A stretch of DNA of 64,000 bases from Streptococcus ovuberis. Its GTDB lineage: Bacteria; Bacillota; Bacilli; Lactobacillales; Streptococcaceae. The stretch covers positions 124,001-188,000 of the forward strand of contig NZ_JAAXPR010000003.1 of NCBI RefSeq assembly GCF_012396585.1, given 5' to 3'. Both the position numbers and the translations under genes were made by a program. The notes under the pieces are model-generated. The model saw nothing but the letters and a program-made list of their open reading frames with translations. It was not told the origin of the DNA and searched no databases. This document shows positions 19,564 to 29,727 of this stretch, piece by piece. Each line of letters starts with the position of its first letter. The first letter of the stretch is position 1.

Positions 19564-20116
19564 GTTATCTCCTTTTGTCTGACTTGTGGCTGTCGGACCA
19601 CAACCCATTGATTTATCTATAATATAGGGGAGAATCTTTCCTTATTTGATCCACCCTTGCCGGGACCAAGCCCGTTTCAAAAGAATCTCCCTTGTAGCTG
19701 TCAAGGCCAAAACAGCTATAAACAGCTATTCCAATCTGAGCCATTAAGGCCAAGCACTGCCAATCAGACGCTCCAATTTTTTGGGGGATTCTGCTTCCCA
19801 TTTGGCTAAAGGAGCTGAAAAGAACCATCCTTAGGAGGAGCCCACTGAAAAAGTGAGTCTCATTAGAAATTGGACAGACAATAGTGGTTTCTTTCCATAA
19901 AATGAATGATAAAAAGTGTTCAGTAACTAGATATCATTATTCGTTTTTTATGATAATCATTTTTGCTATTTAGACTTTTTCAGTGCCCTCCCTTAGGAGT
20001 AGAGTCTTTTCGGAGCTCAAGCCTTAACCAGTTTAAAAGACATCTCTTTTCTAACTTTCACAGTTTTTGACACCATGCTCAAGAGAGGTCAGGACTATTC
20101 CCAACCTCTATCTTGA
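19564..20116. other. Intergenic region with a MITE-like insertion
   Basis: It contains the 153-bp mobile element described separately. The left part (19616-19830) has an imperfect inverted repeat (GGGAGAATCTTT near 19627, AAGAATCTCCC near 19681) but no supported gene; the right part shows nothing. Confidence 0.5.
19838..19990. mobile_element. MITE-like element with 17-bp terminal inverted repeats
   Basis: The ends GAGCCCACTGAAAAAGT and ACTTTTTCAGTGCCCTC are inverted repeats matching at 15 of 17 positions. The perfect 9-base direct repeat CCTTAGGAG flanks both ends (19829-19837 and 19991-19999), as a target-site duplication would. The 153-bp interior is AT-rich and has no ORF, so the element is non-autonomous and would need a transposase from elsewhere. 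IS families that make 8-9-bp duplications, such as IS256, are possible parents, but that is inference. Confidence 0.75.
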
Positions 20117-21598
<1,482 letters not shown>

Positions 21599-21622
21599 TC
21601 ACTCATTATTTTTCATAACCAT

Positions 21623-21631
21623 AGTATAGCA
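21623..21631 (-). promoter_or_regulatory. Extended -10 of the second GH1 gene
   Basis: On the minus strand TGCTATACT is an extended -10 about 35 bases before the start codon. No good -35 box is seen, which is tolerated with a TG extension. Confidence 0.5.
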
Positions 21632-21709
21632 TTACTTGCAAAGGTGTTCCTGTGTTATTCTTTTAAAAAATAGTATTATTCTTGGAAAAAAATTCCCGTG
21701 AAGGAACTT

Positions 21710-22129
21710 TCATAATTCAACAACATTGACAACACTCGAAATCTGATAACCGGCATAAGTTTCTAAGCCATCCAGAAAATCCGATAACGCTTGATTGTCC
21801 TCAAAGAATACTTCTAACAGATAGCAACCCATTCCAGCTGTGCGATAATGAAAGCCAACTTGAGACTGATATTGTCCGATATAGGCTTGATAGGCTGCAT
21901 GATTGGGCTCCTTAAGAGTAACTGTAACCACCACATGGACTGGACAACCAAATTGACTCCGGTCTATCTCAACCGTATAACTTTTTATGATGCCCTTGTC
22001 CTCTAATTTTTGAAGGCGAGCTGAAACAGCAGGCGCCGTTAAATGAACTTGCTGAGCCAATTCGCTGACCCTGAGCCGACTATTCTCTTTTAATAATTTT
22101 ATAATCTGCTTATCTATATGATCTAACAT
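21710..22129 (-). CDS. Lrp/AsnC-family transcriptional regulator
   Basis: A 139-aa regulator with an N-terminal helix-turn-helix (DHIDKQIIKLLKENSRLRVSELAQQVHLTAPAVSARLQKLEDKG) and a C-terminal RAM domain for amino-acid binding and octamer assembly (YRTAGMGCYLLEVFFED). Members sense amino acids or similar small molecules. It is divergent from an MBL-fold hydrolase gene, with 113 bases between them, so it probably controls that gene and itself. Confidence 0.9.
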   Translation of the reverse strand: MLDHIDKQIIKLLKENSRLRVSELAQQVHLTAPAVSARLQKLEDKGIIKSYTVEIDRSQFGCPVHVVVTVTLKEPNHAAYQAYIGQYQSQVGFHYRTAGMGCYLLEVFFEDNQALSDFLDGLETYAGYQISSVVNVVEL

Positions 22130-22242
22130 GCTATCTCTTTCTAAATGAAAGTTTTGAGGCCTAAAGACTTTCGAAAATATCTGTATTTTCCTCTGCTTTT
22201 AGTGTATCATAGTCCTATTATTTTTGAAAGGACAAGACTGTT

Positions 22243-23022
22243 ATGAAATTTCAACACATTCGCCAATCTACTGCTCGTCTGACTTATGCTGGGAAAACGT
22301 TCTTGATTGACCCTTTCCTTGCACCAAAAGGGAGCTATCCTGCCTTTGAGGGTGCCGTTACAGGCAATACAGAAAATAACCCCTTAATCGACTTGCCCCT
22401 ATCTCTAGATGCAGTCATAGCTGGTATCGATGCAGTTATTGTGACTCATCTACATGCCGACCATTGGGATGCTGTTGCAGCTGAGACCTTAGCCAAAGAT
22501 CTGCCTCTCTTTGTTCAAAACGAGGCGGACGCTTCTATTGTTGGAGAAGCTGGTTTCACAGATGTCCGTGTCCTCAAAACAGACACCTTCTTTGAAGGCA
22601 TCCGTCTGCATAAGACAGATGGGGAACACGGAAAAAACCTCCACCTCTTACCAGAACCATTGCGAGAAGCGATCGGCTCTGTCTCAGGCGTGGTCTTCCA
22701 AGCGGCTGACGAAAAGATCCTCTATATCGCTGGCGATACAGTCTGGAACGATCACGTTCAAACAGCTATTGACACCTACCAGCCAGACGTGATTGTCCTA
22801 AACGCTGGTGCCAATGCCCTTCTGCCGACCGGTAAGATTGTGATGGATGCGCAAGATGTGCAGGCAGTCGCTCAGCATACGGACGCTGAACTAGTCGCAG
22901 TCCATATGGAAGCTGTCAACCACTGGGTCCTTTCCCGTAAAGACTTACGCACATTTGCAGAAAACGAAGGGTTTTCAAAACGTCTTCACATCCCAGCAGA
23001 CGGTGAAGCTTATGATTTCTAA
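22243..23022 (+). CDS. MBL-fold metal-dependent hydrolase
   Basis: A 259-aa cytoplasmic protein of the metallo-beta-lactamase superfamily. The metal-binding HLHADH motif is near residue 70, a further metal Asp lies in IAGDTVW near 166, and a late His in AVHMEAVNHW near 225-230. The compact size and lack of extra domains resemble UlaG/YtkL-like hydrolases. Substrate unknown. It is divergent from the Lrp-type regulator and followed by a strong terminator. Confidence 0.85.
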   Translation: MKFQHIRQSTARLTYAGKTFLIDPFLAPKGSYPAFEGAVTGNTENNPLIDLPLSLDAVIAGIDAVIVTHLHADHWDAVAAETLAKDLPLFVQNEADASIVGEAGFTDVRVLKTDTFFEGIRLHKTDGEHGKNLHLLPEPLREAIGSVSGVVFQAADEKILYIAGDTVWNDHVQTAIDTYQPDVIVLNAGANALLPTGKIVMDAQDVQAVAQHTDAELVAVHMEAVNHWVLSRKDLRTFAENEGFSKRLHIPADGEAYDF

Positions 23023-23027
23023 ATAAG

Positions 23028-23065
23028 AAAAACGGTCAGGTAAAAAACTACCCGACCGTTTTTTT
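23028..23065. terminator. Bidirectional terminator
   Basis: A stem AAAAACGGTC / GACCGTTTTT with inner GGTA/TACC pairing is flanked by A and T runs and separates the convergent MBL and SnoaL-like genes. Confidence 0.9.
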
Positions 23066-23066
23066 A

Positions 23067-23456
23067 TCAACCCCAGAAGGCATCTTCTAGGTCTTGCTGG
23101 CTTGAAAAGAGCCAGACTTCTCGGATGAGACCGTCCTCAATACGGAATAAATCAATCCCATTCATGTCTAATTTTTGGCCATCTTTTTCCCCTAAAAAGG
23201 TAACATTGGCTGCGACCAAGTTCCTATTATCAGATACCCAGTTGACCAAGACCTTGAAAGTGCCGTTAGTCACGACTGAAAATTGAGCCAGGTGTTGGCC
23301 AAGTTTTTCTTTGCCTACTACTGTTCCTGAAGTACTGTGCTGTCCAGGTTGGTGCCAAATAATATCGTCTGCCATTGTGGCAAAAACTGCTGGGAAATCC
23401 CCTTTCCTAAGGGCATCGTTGTACTTGTGAAAGACTGCAAGTGTTTCTTGTGACAT
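23067..23456 (-). CDS. SnoaL/NTF2-like protein
   Basis: A 129-aa protein with the alpha+beta cone fold pattern of the NTF2-like/SnoaL family: FHKYNDALRKGDFPAVFATMADDIIWHQPG, NGIDLFRIEDGLIREVWLF. Such proteins act as small isomerases, hydrolases or binding proteins; no substrate can be inferred. It is divergent from an HxlR-type regulator, with 147 bases between them, which probably controls it. Confidence 0.85.
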   Translation of the reverse strand: MSQETLAVFHKYNDALRKGDFPAVFATMADDIIWHQPGQHSTSGTVVGKEKLGQHLAQFSVVTNGTFKVLVNWVSDNRNLVAANVTFLGEKDGQKLDMNGIDLFRIEDGLIREVWLFSSQQDLEDAFWG

Positions 23457-23603
23457 AATATTCTCCTTTTCTTTAGCAACGGCCTTGTCAGGACCCTTGA
23501 CCTATGCTACTATTTTATCAGGTAAAAATAGTAAAACAAGTACAAAAATTACCGTATTATAGGAACAAAAACAGTTGCATAAGGATGAAACAAGGAGAAA
23601 AAA

Positions 23604-23939
23604 ATGAAACCATCTGTCTACGCCAAATGCCCCTTTGCGACCACCCAGCGAATCTTAACTGGCAAATGGGCCATTGTGGTCCTATACCAGCTAAGTACAG
23701 GGACCAAACGATTCAATGAATTGCAACGGCTCTTGCCTGAAATCACCCAGCCAGCCCTGACCAGACAACTCCGCCAACTGGAAAAGGATAAACTTATCAT
23801 TCGCACCGTCTACCCACAAATCCCACCCAAGGTTGAATACAGCCTTAGTGAGCAAGGGAAAAAATTTCAGGCAGTTCTTGACAGCATTGAAAGCTTTGGC
23901 CAAGACTATATTCAAAATATCATACAGACAGAAGAATGA
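23604..23939 (+). CDS. HxlR-family transcriptional regulator
   Basis: A 111-aa winged-helix regulator with the family signature CPFATTQRILTGKWAIVVLYQL and FNELQRLLPEITQPALTRQLRQLE. The Cys near residue 9 is in the place where several HxlR members sense reactive electrophiles or oxidants. It is divergent from the SnoaL-like gene, its likely target. AAGGAG precedes the ATG. Confidence 0.92.
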   Translation: MKPSVYAKCPFATTQRILTGKWAIVVLYQLSTGTKRFNELQRLLPEITQPALTRQLRQLEKDKLIIRTVYPQIPPKVEYSLSEQGKKFQAVLDSIESFGQDYIQNIIQTEE

Positions 23940-23968
23940 TAAGAAGAGAATATGATAAGAAATCTTAC

Positions 23969-24006
23969 CCCCCCCATTAAGCCAATCAAACAAGCTTAAT
24001 GGGGGT
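23969..24006 (-). terminator. Hairpin ending the PTS operon
   Basis: A stem CCCCCATTAAGC / GCTTAATGGGGG lies just after the IIA stop on the minus strand and between convergent genes. The T run is weak on both strands, so efficiency is uncertain. Confidence 0.6.
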
Positions 24007-24012
24007 TATCGT

Positions 24013-24342
24013 TTAAAGAACTTTTTGTTCCAACTTTTCAAATCGCTCGTAAACATCAATAAATTCTTCGGCAATCGTTTTAAAACCTTCAGCACTCATC
24101 AATTGGTCTTCTGCATGCATCAGAATCAAGTTCAATGTCACAGATTCATTGGATGCTTCTTTTTGAATCAAGCTTGCATGCGCATGATGCCCTTGGATAA
24201 ACTGTTTTTCACCATCTGCTATCAGTTCTTTTGCGCGATCAATCTGGCCTTGCTTAGCAGCCTGGATTGCTTCTATGTATGACGAACGAGCGCTCCCAAC
24301 AGATGCAATAATCTGAAACGCTACTAATTCAATGCCCTCCAT
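24013..24342 (-). CDS. PTS lactose/cellobiose-type EIIA
   Basis: A 109-aa EIIA of the lactose/cellobiose family. The phospho-accepting His is in FIQGHHAHASLIQ and the C-terminal HAEDQLMSAEGFK block is typical. It receives phosphate from HPr and passes it to EIIB. I start at MEGIELVAFQ, behind AGGAG; a longer frame begins inside that ribosome site. It is the last gene of the PTS operon, 14 bases after EIIB. Confidence 0.93.
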   Translation of the reverse strand: MEGIELVAFQIIASVGSARSSYIEAIQAAKQGQIDRAKELIADGEKQFIQGHHAHASLIQKEASNESVTLNLILMHAEDQLMSAEGFKTIAEEFIDVYERFEKLEQKVL

Positions 24343-24356
24343 ATTCACACTCTCCT

Positions 24357-24659
24357 TCAATCACCTAACAATTGTTTCACATGATTGACTACCTTGGCAC
24401 CATCCATGGTACCATAGGCCATCATATCAATGGTTTCAACAGGTTTTTGCGGGAACAAGTCTTTAACGGATTGCAATTTAAATCGAACTTGTGGACCTAA
24501 GAGAATCACGTCTGCATCTACGCCCTTATCACCAGCCTCAGCTACGGGATGCGCATTGACTTCAATCTCATAACCAATCGATGCCGCATACTCTCTCATC
24601 TTGTTCATCAACAAACTAGTAGACATGCCTGCATTACAAACCAATAAAATTTTTCTCAT
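24357..24659 (-). CDS. PTS lactose/cellobiose-type EIIB
   Basis: The 100-aa EIIB has its active-site Cys in the P-loop LLVCNAGMSTSLLMNKM. It transfers phosphate from EIIA to the incoming sugar bound by EIIC. It lies between the EIIC and EIIA genes. Confidence 0.94.
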   Translation of the reverse strand: MRKILLVCNAGMSTSLLMNKMREYAASIGYEIEVNAHPVAEAGDKGVDADVILLGPQVRFKLQSVKDLFPQKPVETIDMMAYGTMDGAKVVNHVKQLLGD

Positions 24660-24681
24660 TTTATGTTACCTCGTTTTCTTG

Positions 24682-25983
24682 TTAAATTGTAGTTGCGATA
24701 GCTTTTTCTTCTTCGAGCGCTTTACGGTCTCCCATGACAAAGAATGGATACCATACCACACATTGGATCGCTAAAGTAGCAATAATCGCTAATCCTAATT
24801 TAATCCCACCAGTAATAAACGGTCCGATAAAGGGAGGCATTACCCACGGTAACGAAATCGTCGGGTTAAAGGAACTACCAACACCTAGCACATTGACCGC
24901 AAACATCCCGAACGCCCCACCGGCAAGACCAGTTAAAATCATTGGAATAAAATAGATTGGATTGAGCATGATTGGCATCCCGAAAATCATGGGTTCGTTG
25001 ATGTTAAAGATATTTGGAATCACCGCTACCTTCCGCAAAGCTTTATAACGTTCTGATTTAGCCGTAAACATAAGAAGAGCTAGAGAAAGGGTATTTCCTG
25101 TACCACCAATATAACAAAAGCCGTACATTAGGCCAAAGGCTAAGAAAGGTAATTCTGAGGATGGTGTACCTGCTAAGAATGCTTCTGTATTAGCTGTACC
25201 AGCAGCCATTAGGACTGGCATATAAACACTGAGTAGGGAAGCTGGGTGAATCCCAAAGAACCAGCAAATGTTAACAAAGGTTAAGAATAAAATCAAAGCC
25301 CAAGGGGATGAGCCAAATAGCATCACTGGTTGCGCCACTAGGGTATTAATCAAATTAAAGACATCTCCATACGGAGTCAAACCTGCCAGATAACGGACTA
25401 CGAAAACACCAAAGAAGAGAATCATAGCGACAAAGGTTGGGCTAAGCGATTGAGACACATTCGGTGGAACTGAATTAGGCAATTTCAGTTTAATGTTTTT
25501 CTTCATTAACCAAGCATAAGACATTCCCATCAAGACAGATACAATCATGGATACAAAGATACCATTTGACCCGAGATTGCTAGACAAGAGGGCTGCTATT
25601 GGTGTGTCCCCAGCTTGAATAGTTTGTGGCATCAGGACAACAAAGGCCGCCAGTGCTAATAAAGCTGCAGTGAGCCCATTTTCGCCTTGATTTTTGGCAT
25701 AGTGATAAGCAACAACAGGAGCGATATAAATAGCCAACATACTTGTCGTCGCTGCAACAATATCTAGCATATGCGCTCCCATACCAGAACTGGCTAAAAA
25801 GTTTTGCCAGAATGGAAGTGGCAGGTTGGCAAGGATAGCAAATCCTGCCACCCCCAGTGTAATCGGCATAGTACTCATCATGCCAGCTGTAAGAGCGGTG
25901 ATGATTTTACTATCACTCAGTTTTTGAGCCAAGGGGCCCATCATCTTATCAAGCCCAGCTTGAAGTTTATCCATAAATGACAT
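24682..25983 (-). CDS. PTS cellobiose-type EIIC permease
   Basis: A 433-aa membrane permease with about ten helices. NEPMIFGMPIMLNP is the conserved sugar-binding loop of the cellobiose/lactose EIIC family, and FGIHPASLLS and GTGNTLSL are further landmarks. It imports a beta-glucoside with concomitant phosphorylation. The ATG of MSFMDKLQ follows GGAGG by 8 bases. The gene is preceded by a GH1 remnant that once belonged to the operon. Confidence 0.94.
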   Translation of the reverse strand: MSFMDKLQAGLDKMMGPLAQKLSDSKIITALTAGMMSTMPITLGVAGFAILANLPLPFWQNFLASSGMGAHMLDIVAATTSMLAIYIAPVVAYHYAKNQGENGLTAALLALAAFVVLMPQTIQAGDTPIAALLSSNLGSNGIFVSMIVSVLMGMSYAWLMKKNIKLKLPNSVPPNVSQSLSPTFVAMILFFGVFVVRYLAGLTPYGDVFNLINTLVAQPVMLFGSSPWALILFLTFVNICWFFGIHPASLLSVYMPVLMAAGTANTEAFLAGTPSSELPFLAFGLMYGFCYIGGTGNTLSLALLMFTAKSERYKALRKVAVIPNIFNINEPMIFGMPIMLNPIYFIPMILTGLAGGAFGMFAVNVLGVGSSFNPTISLPWVMPPFIGPFITGGIKLGLAIIATLAIQCVVWYPFFVMGDRKALEEEKAIATTI

Positions 25984-26011
25984 GTTTGTTTCCTCCAAAA
26001 TTTTTTATGGT

Positions 26012-26284
<273 letters not shown>

Positions 26285-26286
26285 CT

Positions 26287-26315
26287 ACTATACAATGGAA
26301 AAGAGAAATAAACAA
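26287..26315 (-). promoter_or_regulatory. Promoter of the PTS operon (TTGTTT-17-TATAGT)
   Basis: A sigma-A-type promoter on the minus strand upstream of the GH1 remnant and PTS genes. No sigma-54 -24/-12 element is visible here. Confidence 0.7.
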
Positions 26316-26322
26316 ATCGTTT

Positions 26323-26336
26323 TCTAAGCGCTTACA
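26323..26336 (-). promoter_or_regulatory. cre site of the PTS operon
   Basis: Minus-strand TGTAAGCGCTTAGA matches 13 of 14 positions of the CcpA consensus TGWAANCGNTNWCA and lies a few bases upstream of the -35 box. Confidence 0.75.
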
Positions 26337-26347
26337 ACTGATTTTTG

Positions 26348-26374
26348 ATACACTTCCGCATCAATTTATACACT
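26348..26374. repeat. Heptamer pair ATACACT upstream of the PTS promoter
   Basis: Two direct ATACACT copies start 20 bases apart, about two helical turns. With a second pair nearer the regulator gene, they are candidate binding sites for the LevR-like activator. Confidence 0.5.
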
Positions 26375-26393
26375 TCTTGACATTTTTGATTTA

Positions 26394-26437
26394 AAAAAGC
26401 TTTTTTCCAATCTTAAACGATTGAAAAAAAGCTTTTG
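26394..26437 (-). terminator. Terminator of the LevR-like regulator gene
   Basis: A long stem (AAAAGCTTTTTT, then CAATC, pairing with the mirrored arm around GTTTA) ends in a T run on either strand, about 30 bases after the regulator stop. Confidence 0.8.
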
Positions 26438-26442
26438 GAGTT

Positions 26443-26468
26443 ATACACTTGATAAAAATTGATACACT
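26443..26468. repeat. Second heptamer pair ATACACT at the end of the regulator gene
   Basis: Two more ATACACT copies start 19 bases apart, one overlapping the regulator's stop codon. Same orientation as the pair nearer the promoter. Confidence 0.45.
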
Positions 26469-29079
26469 AAATTTCTTTGATAATACTGATCATATTCGCA
26501 TATTCATCATCTGGGAATTCAATCATAAATTCCTCCTCAATTGGAAGAAAAATGTCTTTCAATTGGTAATACAGGCGCTTATGTGACATAATAATTTTAT
26601 CCCGATTGGCATTCTTTGGCACTTCTCCATCCATCTGCAATCGGCTAATTAAACAAGCTGTGTGGACAAATAGCCCAACCTCTTGCTCTACGGCTAACTG
26701 ACCATCTAATCGTTTAATTTTTCGAATCGCTTTTGGTAAATACTTTTTCAGACTCACAATATCGAGGTTTGGTTGTTGCTCTTTGAGATAATCATAGATG
26801 GCATCAAAAACAGAATTTCCAGTATCAATTTGATTCTCTAAGTACATAGCCACTTCCAACTGATCTATGGGTGTATTATACAGTTTAGCAATCGAAACAA
26901 AAGGCACTCCAATAAATTGTGGATCATAACTTCCAATGATACATACCAGTTCATTGGTCTTCTTAATTTGCTTTACTTTTGCCAGTAATTCACGCCGATC
27001 ACTCATCGCATAAGCAATGACTTCAGTGTTGTCTAAAGACGCATTTTTTTCAATGTAATGTTTCATAGCCAAGGCTGCCCCCTCACCCGTCATACATAAG
27101 GTTAAAATGACACGCTTGCCCTTCTCGACATGGCTCGTCTCTGGATAATGGCTATCCTTTTCTTTGAAATCGGTTTTCAACTGTTGATACATCTCATCTA
27201 ACGAAACGTGGCCATCAGCATGTCTAGTTGCTTCAAGAGCCAGCAAGGTTGCCGGCATTTCAATAAATCGGATAGCGACACCTGTTTCCTTAGAGATTGT
27301 TTGAGCCATCGTTTTAATAGAGCCCATGTCATAAAGTAAAAGAACTCCACGACCTTGGTCGATTTGTTGAATCGTCAAACTCAGCTCATCGTAGGCGATT
27401 TTTAGGTCTTTATCTAATGCTAAATCATAGGCATAAGCCTGATTTCCGGCTGATAAAGTATTGACAACCTTGGCTATTGAAGTGGCCACCCCTAGACCAT
27501 GCATCGCTATCAAAACGGAAACTCTTTTCTCATTTTTCGCTTCGTGCGTTAAAATCATTGTCAATAGATAAGCTTCATCTTCGATAGAGTGAGTGGCTCC
27601 TAATAAATCTAATTCAGCTAAAAATTCAGTGACTACTTCAAATTCTTTTTTGTATGCTTCTTTAATCGTTTTCTTTTTGTCACAAGAAATCTGTGGACTT
27701 GTTGTTCTCTCCAATATAGCCGCTAGATGTAGACACAGCGCATGTTTCGTGCTCACACTATAGATTGTTCCGAGTTCCTGCCCGAGCTGGAGCAATAATT
27801 CTTCAACAGCTCCAATAAGCCACTCTGGTACAACCTTACTAAGGGATGTTTTATCAAACGATTCTGGCTCAATCGTGTTGGTTAAGCGTGCCAAGTTTTC
27901 CTCTAATGACTCTGTTATAATTGTTGCGACACTCTGCTCATCTAGCCCCTCATTCTGCAATTGGAAAGCTCTTTTTTCAATCGCCTCATAAATACTTGAG
28001 TGATTCTTAGCAGTGATTAATTTCCTCGAAAATGAATTGTCTTTTGAAAACATATAAGCATAATGATCTGGAATGATTGCCTCTATTTCTTGACGCCATT
28101 TTGCATAAAACAAAAAACCTTTTCGAATATCTGTTGAAAAATCACTAAGATAGACACTAATAATCGGTTTAGAGCGATTCATTTCCCTCATAAAGGCGCT
28201 CGCACATGCTATTTGTATATCACGCTTCAGTTGATCAATATTTTCTTCACATTGATACAGCAGTAAACATCTTAAGACTTCTGAATTAATGTGAATTTCT
28301 CTTTTCATTCGTGAAGCTTCGACAAGGAAAAAGGATTGAATAAAGTCTAATCGTTCTTTTAGAGGGCGTTCCGATAAACTGGGGAGTTCTAATTTTATGG
28401 GAAACTTTGAGTATAAATACTGTTTTAAGGCATCAGTGACTGTTGACGAAATAGAGCAAACAATATAATAATCACGATTATGCTGACTCAGAAGACTAAA
28501 CAATTGAGATTGATCCGCTAAGTCCAAGTGATCAATATGTTTGAGAAAAAGCAACCCTCCGTCAACATTATAGATAGAGGCGACATCACTTAATTGAGGA
28601 ATGATAGAGGCAAAAGAGTCCCCTTGTAACCTTAAATTCTTGCAATCAATTTTGACAAACTGTCCCTCGTCCTTAATCAGAGATTTTTCTTTGGCAAAGT
28701 GAAACATTGATTTGGCAAGAAATGCTTTCCCAGTCCCCTCTTCACCAGTGATCAAGGTTGATAGGCTTTTCTCTGGATATAAGATTGCCGCCTTGGCTAA
28801 GTTTGAAACATTCTCCAGACTTCCCTTTTTAGAACCAATAACATGCCTGAAAGATGAATTATCTTTTTCACTTTGTCCTTTGTGATTGATAAAATAAAGA
28901 ACAGGTCTCCCTGTCTTTTTTGTCAATCGGTGTTCTGAGACCAGCTGATTCAGTATCGTAGATAAATTAGTACGTTGCATAGCTAGAGGCTCAACCAAAT
29001 CAGCTGTTGTAAAGCCTGCTTCAAAGTTCTCTTGATTAGACTGTAAATACTGATAAACGATTTCCTTGTTTCGCTTCAT
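26467..29079 (-). CDS. LevR-like PRD-containing transcriptional regulator
   Basis: An 870-aa regulator: N-terminal helix-turn-helix (about 1-70); an AAA+ domain (about 95-330) with Walker A GEEGTGKAFLAK and a Walker B-like GGLLFLKHID; a PRD near 420-520; an EIIA-Man-like domain with HGLGVAT near 560; an EIIB-like part (CMTGEGAALAMK, IIGSYDP); and a second PRD near 770-870. This is the LevR/CelR type, controlled by PTS phosphorylation. The GAFTGA loop used by sigma-54 activators is absent. It lies just upstream of the beta-glucoside PTS genes, on the same strand, and should control them. Confidence 0.88.
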   Translation of the reverse strand: MKRNKEIVYQYLQSNQENFEAGFTTADLVEPLAMQRTNLSTILNQLVSEHRLTKKTGRPVLYFINHKGQSEKDNSSFRHVIGSKKGSLENVSNLAKAAILYPEKSLSTLITGEEGTGKAFLAKSMFHFAKEKSLIKDEGQFVKIDCKNLRLQGDSFASIIPQLSDVASIYNVDGGLLFLKHIDHLDLADQSQLFSLLSQHNRDYYIVCSISSTVTDALKQYLYSKFPIKLELPSLSERPLKERLDFIQSFFLVEASRMKREIHINSEVLRCLLLYQCEENIDQLKRDIQIACASAFMREMNRSKPIISVYLSDFSTDIRKGFLFYAKWRQEIEAIIPDHYAYMFSKDNSFSRKLITAKNHSSIYEAIEKRAFQLQNEGLDEQSVATIITESLEENLARLTNTIEPESFDKTSLSKVVPEWLIGAVEELLLQLGQELGTIYSVSTKHALCLHLAAILERTTSPQISCDKKKTIKEAYKKEFEVVTEFLAELDLLGATHSIEDEAYLLTMILTHEAKNEKRVSVLIAMHGLGVATSIAKVVNTLSAGNQAYAYDLALDKDLKIAYDELSLTIQQIDQGRGVLLLYDMGSIKTMAQTISKETGVAIRFIEMPATLLALEATRHADGHVSLDEMYQQLKTDFKEKDSHYPETSHVEKGKRVILTLCMTGEGAALAMKHYIEKNASLDNTEVIAYAMSDRRELLAKVKQIKKTNELVCIIGSYDPQFIGVPFVSIAKLYNTPIDQLEVAMYLENQIDTGNSVFDAIYDYLKEQQPNLDIVSLKKYLPKAIRKIKRLDGQLAVEQEVGLFVHTACLISRLQMDGEVPKNANRDKIIMSHKRLYYQLKDIFLPIEEEFMIEFPDDEYANMISIIKEI

Positions 29080-29088
29080 CTGCTACTC

Positions 29089-29727
29089 CTAAGCCTGTAA
29101 TAGTTGCCCCAAAGTCTCCAGCACCACCTGATAACCTGCCATGGTTAGATGGACACCATCTCTTGTGTAGTCCGGATTTAACAGTTGATTGGACATAGCA
29201 AGTTGGCTGTGCATGTCAATATAGGTGATGCCTGAAAGATTACGGAGGTAAAGATTAGCAATCTCTATCTCATCCATCAAGGCAGGGCCCCATTGGACAG
29301 AATCTAGTCTTGGGTAAAGGCTTTGCAGGTAAATATCGCAAGTTGGAAGCTCAGCTTGGATGGTTTCGAGAAGCTCACTGATTTCCTCTGCCAGATGTTC
29401 TGGTGCCATACCAAACATAAGGTCATTGGTTCCTATTAAGAGCACTACCTGACTCGGTTTCACCTCTAAAATCAGAGTATTTATATGCTCTCGTAAAAAA
29501 GCGATGCCGATTCCTCGAATGCCCCGATTGTAGAGCGGTAGCTCCGTCTGCAACTTGCCATGAGGCAAAAATTCTGTGAGAGAATCCCCTGCCAGAACAA
29601 TACCTCCTGCCTGAATCTCCTGGTTACGTTCTTGATATTTTGCTAGCAAAACCTTTTGCTGCTCAGACAAGCTCAGCTGGCGAAAGGCTTTCTCCTCTGC
29701 TTGGGTAAATAACTTCCCCTCCGTCAT
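29089..29727 (-). CDS. SGNH/GDSL-type esterase
   Basis: A 212-aa hydrolase. Block I is GGIVLAGDSLTEFLP with the nucleophile Ser, block III is IGTNDLMFG, and block V is YTRDGVHLTMAGY with the catalytic Asp and His. No signal peptide, so it acts in the cytoplasm, probably on an acyl or acetyl ester. Its start overlaps the end of the HAD gene by 65 bases and has its own AAAGGAG site, so the two are translated as one operon with the LevR-like gene 9 bases downstream. Confidence 0.9.
   Translation of the reverse strand: MTEGKLFTQAEEKAFRQLSLSEQQKVLLAKYQERNQEIQAGGIVLAGDSLTEFLPHGKLQTELPLYNRGIRGIGIAFLREHINTLILEVKPSQVVLLIGTNDLMFGMAPEHLAEEISELLETIQAELPTCDIYLQSLYPRLDSVQWGPALMDEIEIANLYLRNLSGITYIDMHSQLAMSNQLLNPDYTRDGVHLTMAGYQVVLETLGQLLQA

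Noticed and set aside
19616-19828. 71-codon ORF upstream of the MITE
   Set aside because: No ribosome site and no family resemblance; it covers an inverted repeat and appears non-coding.
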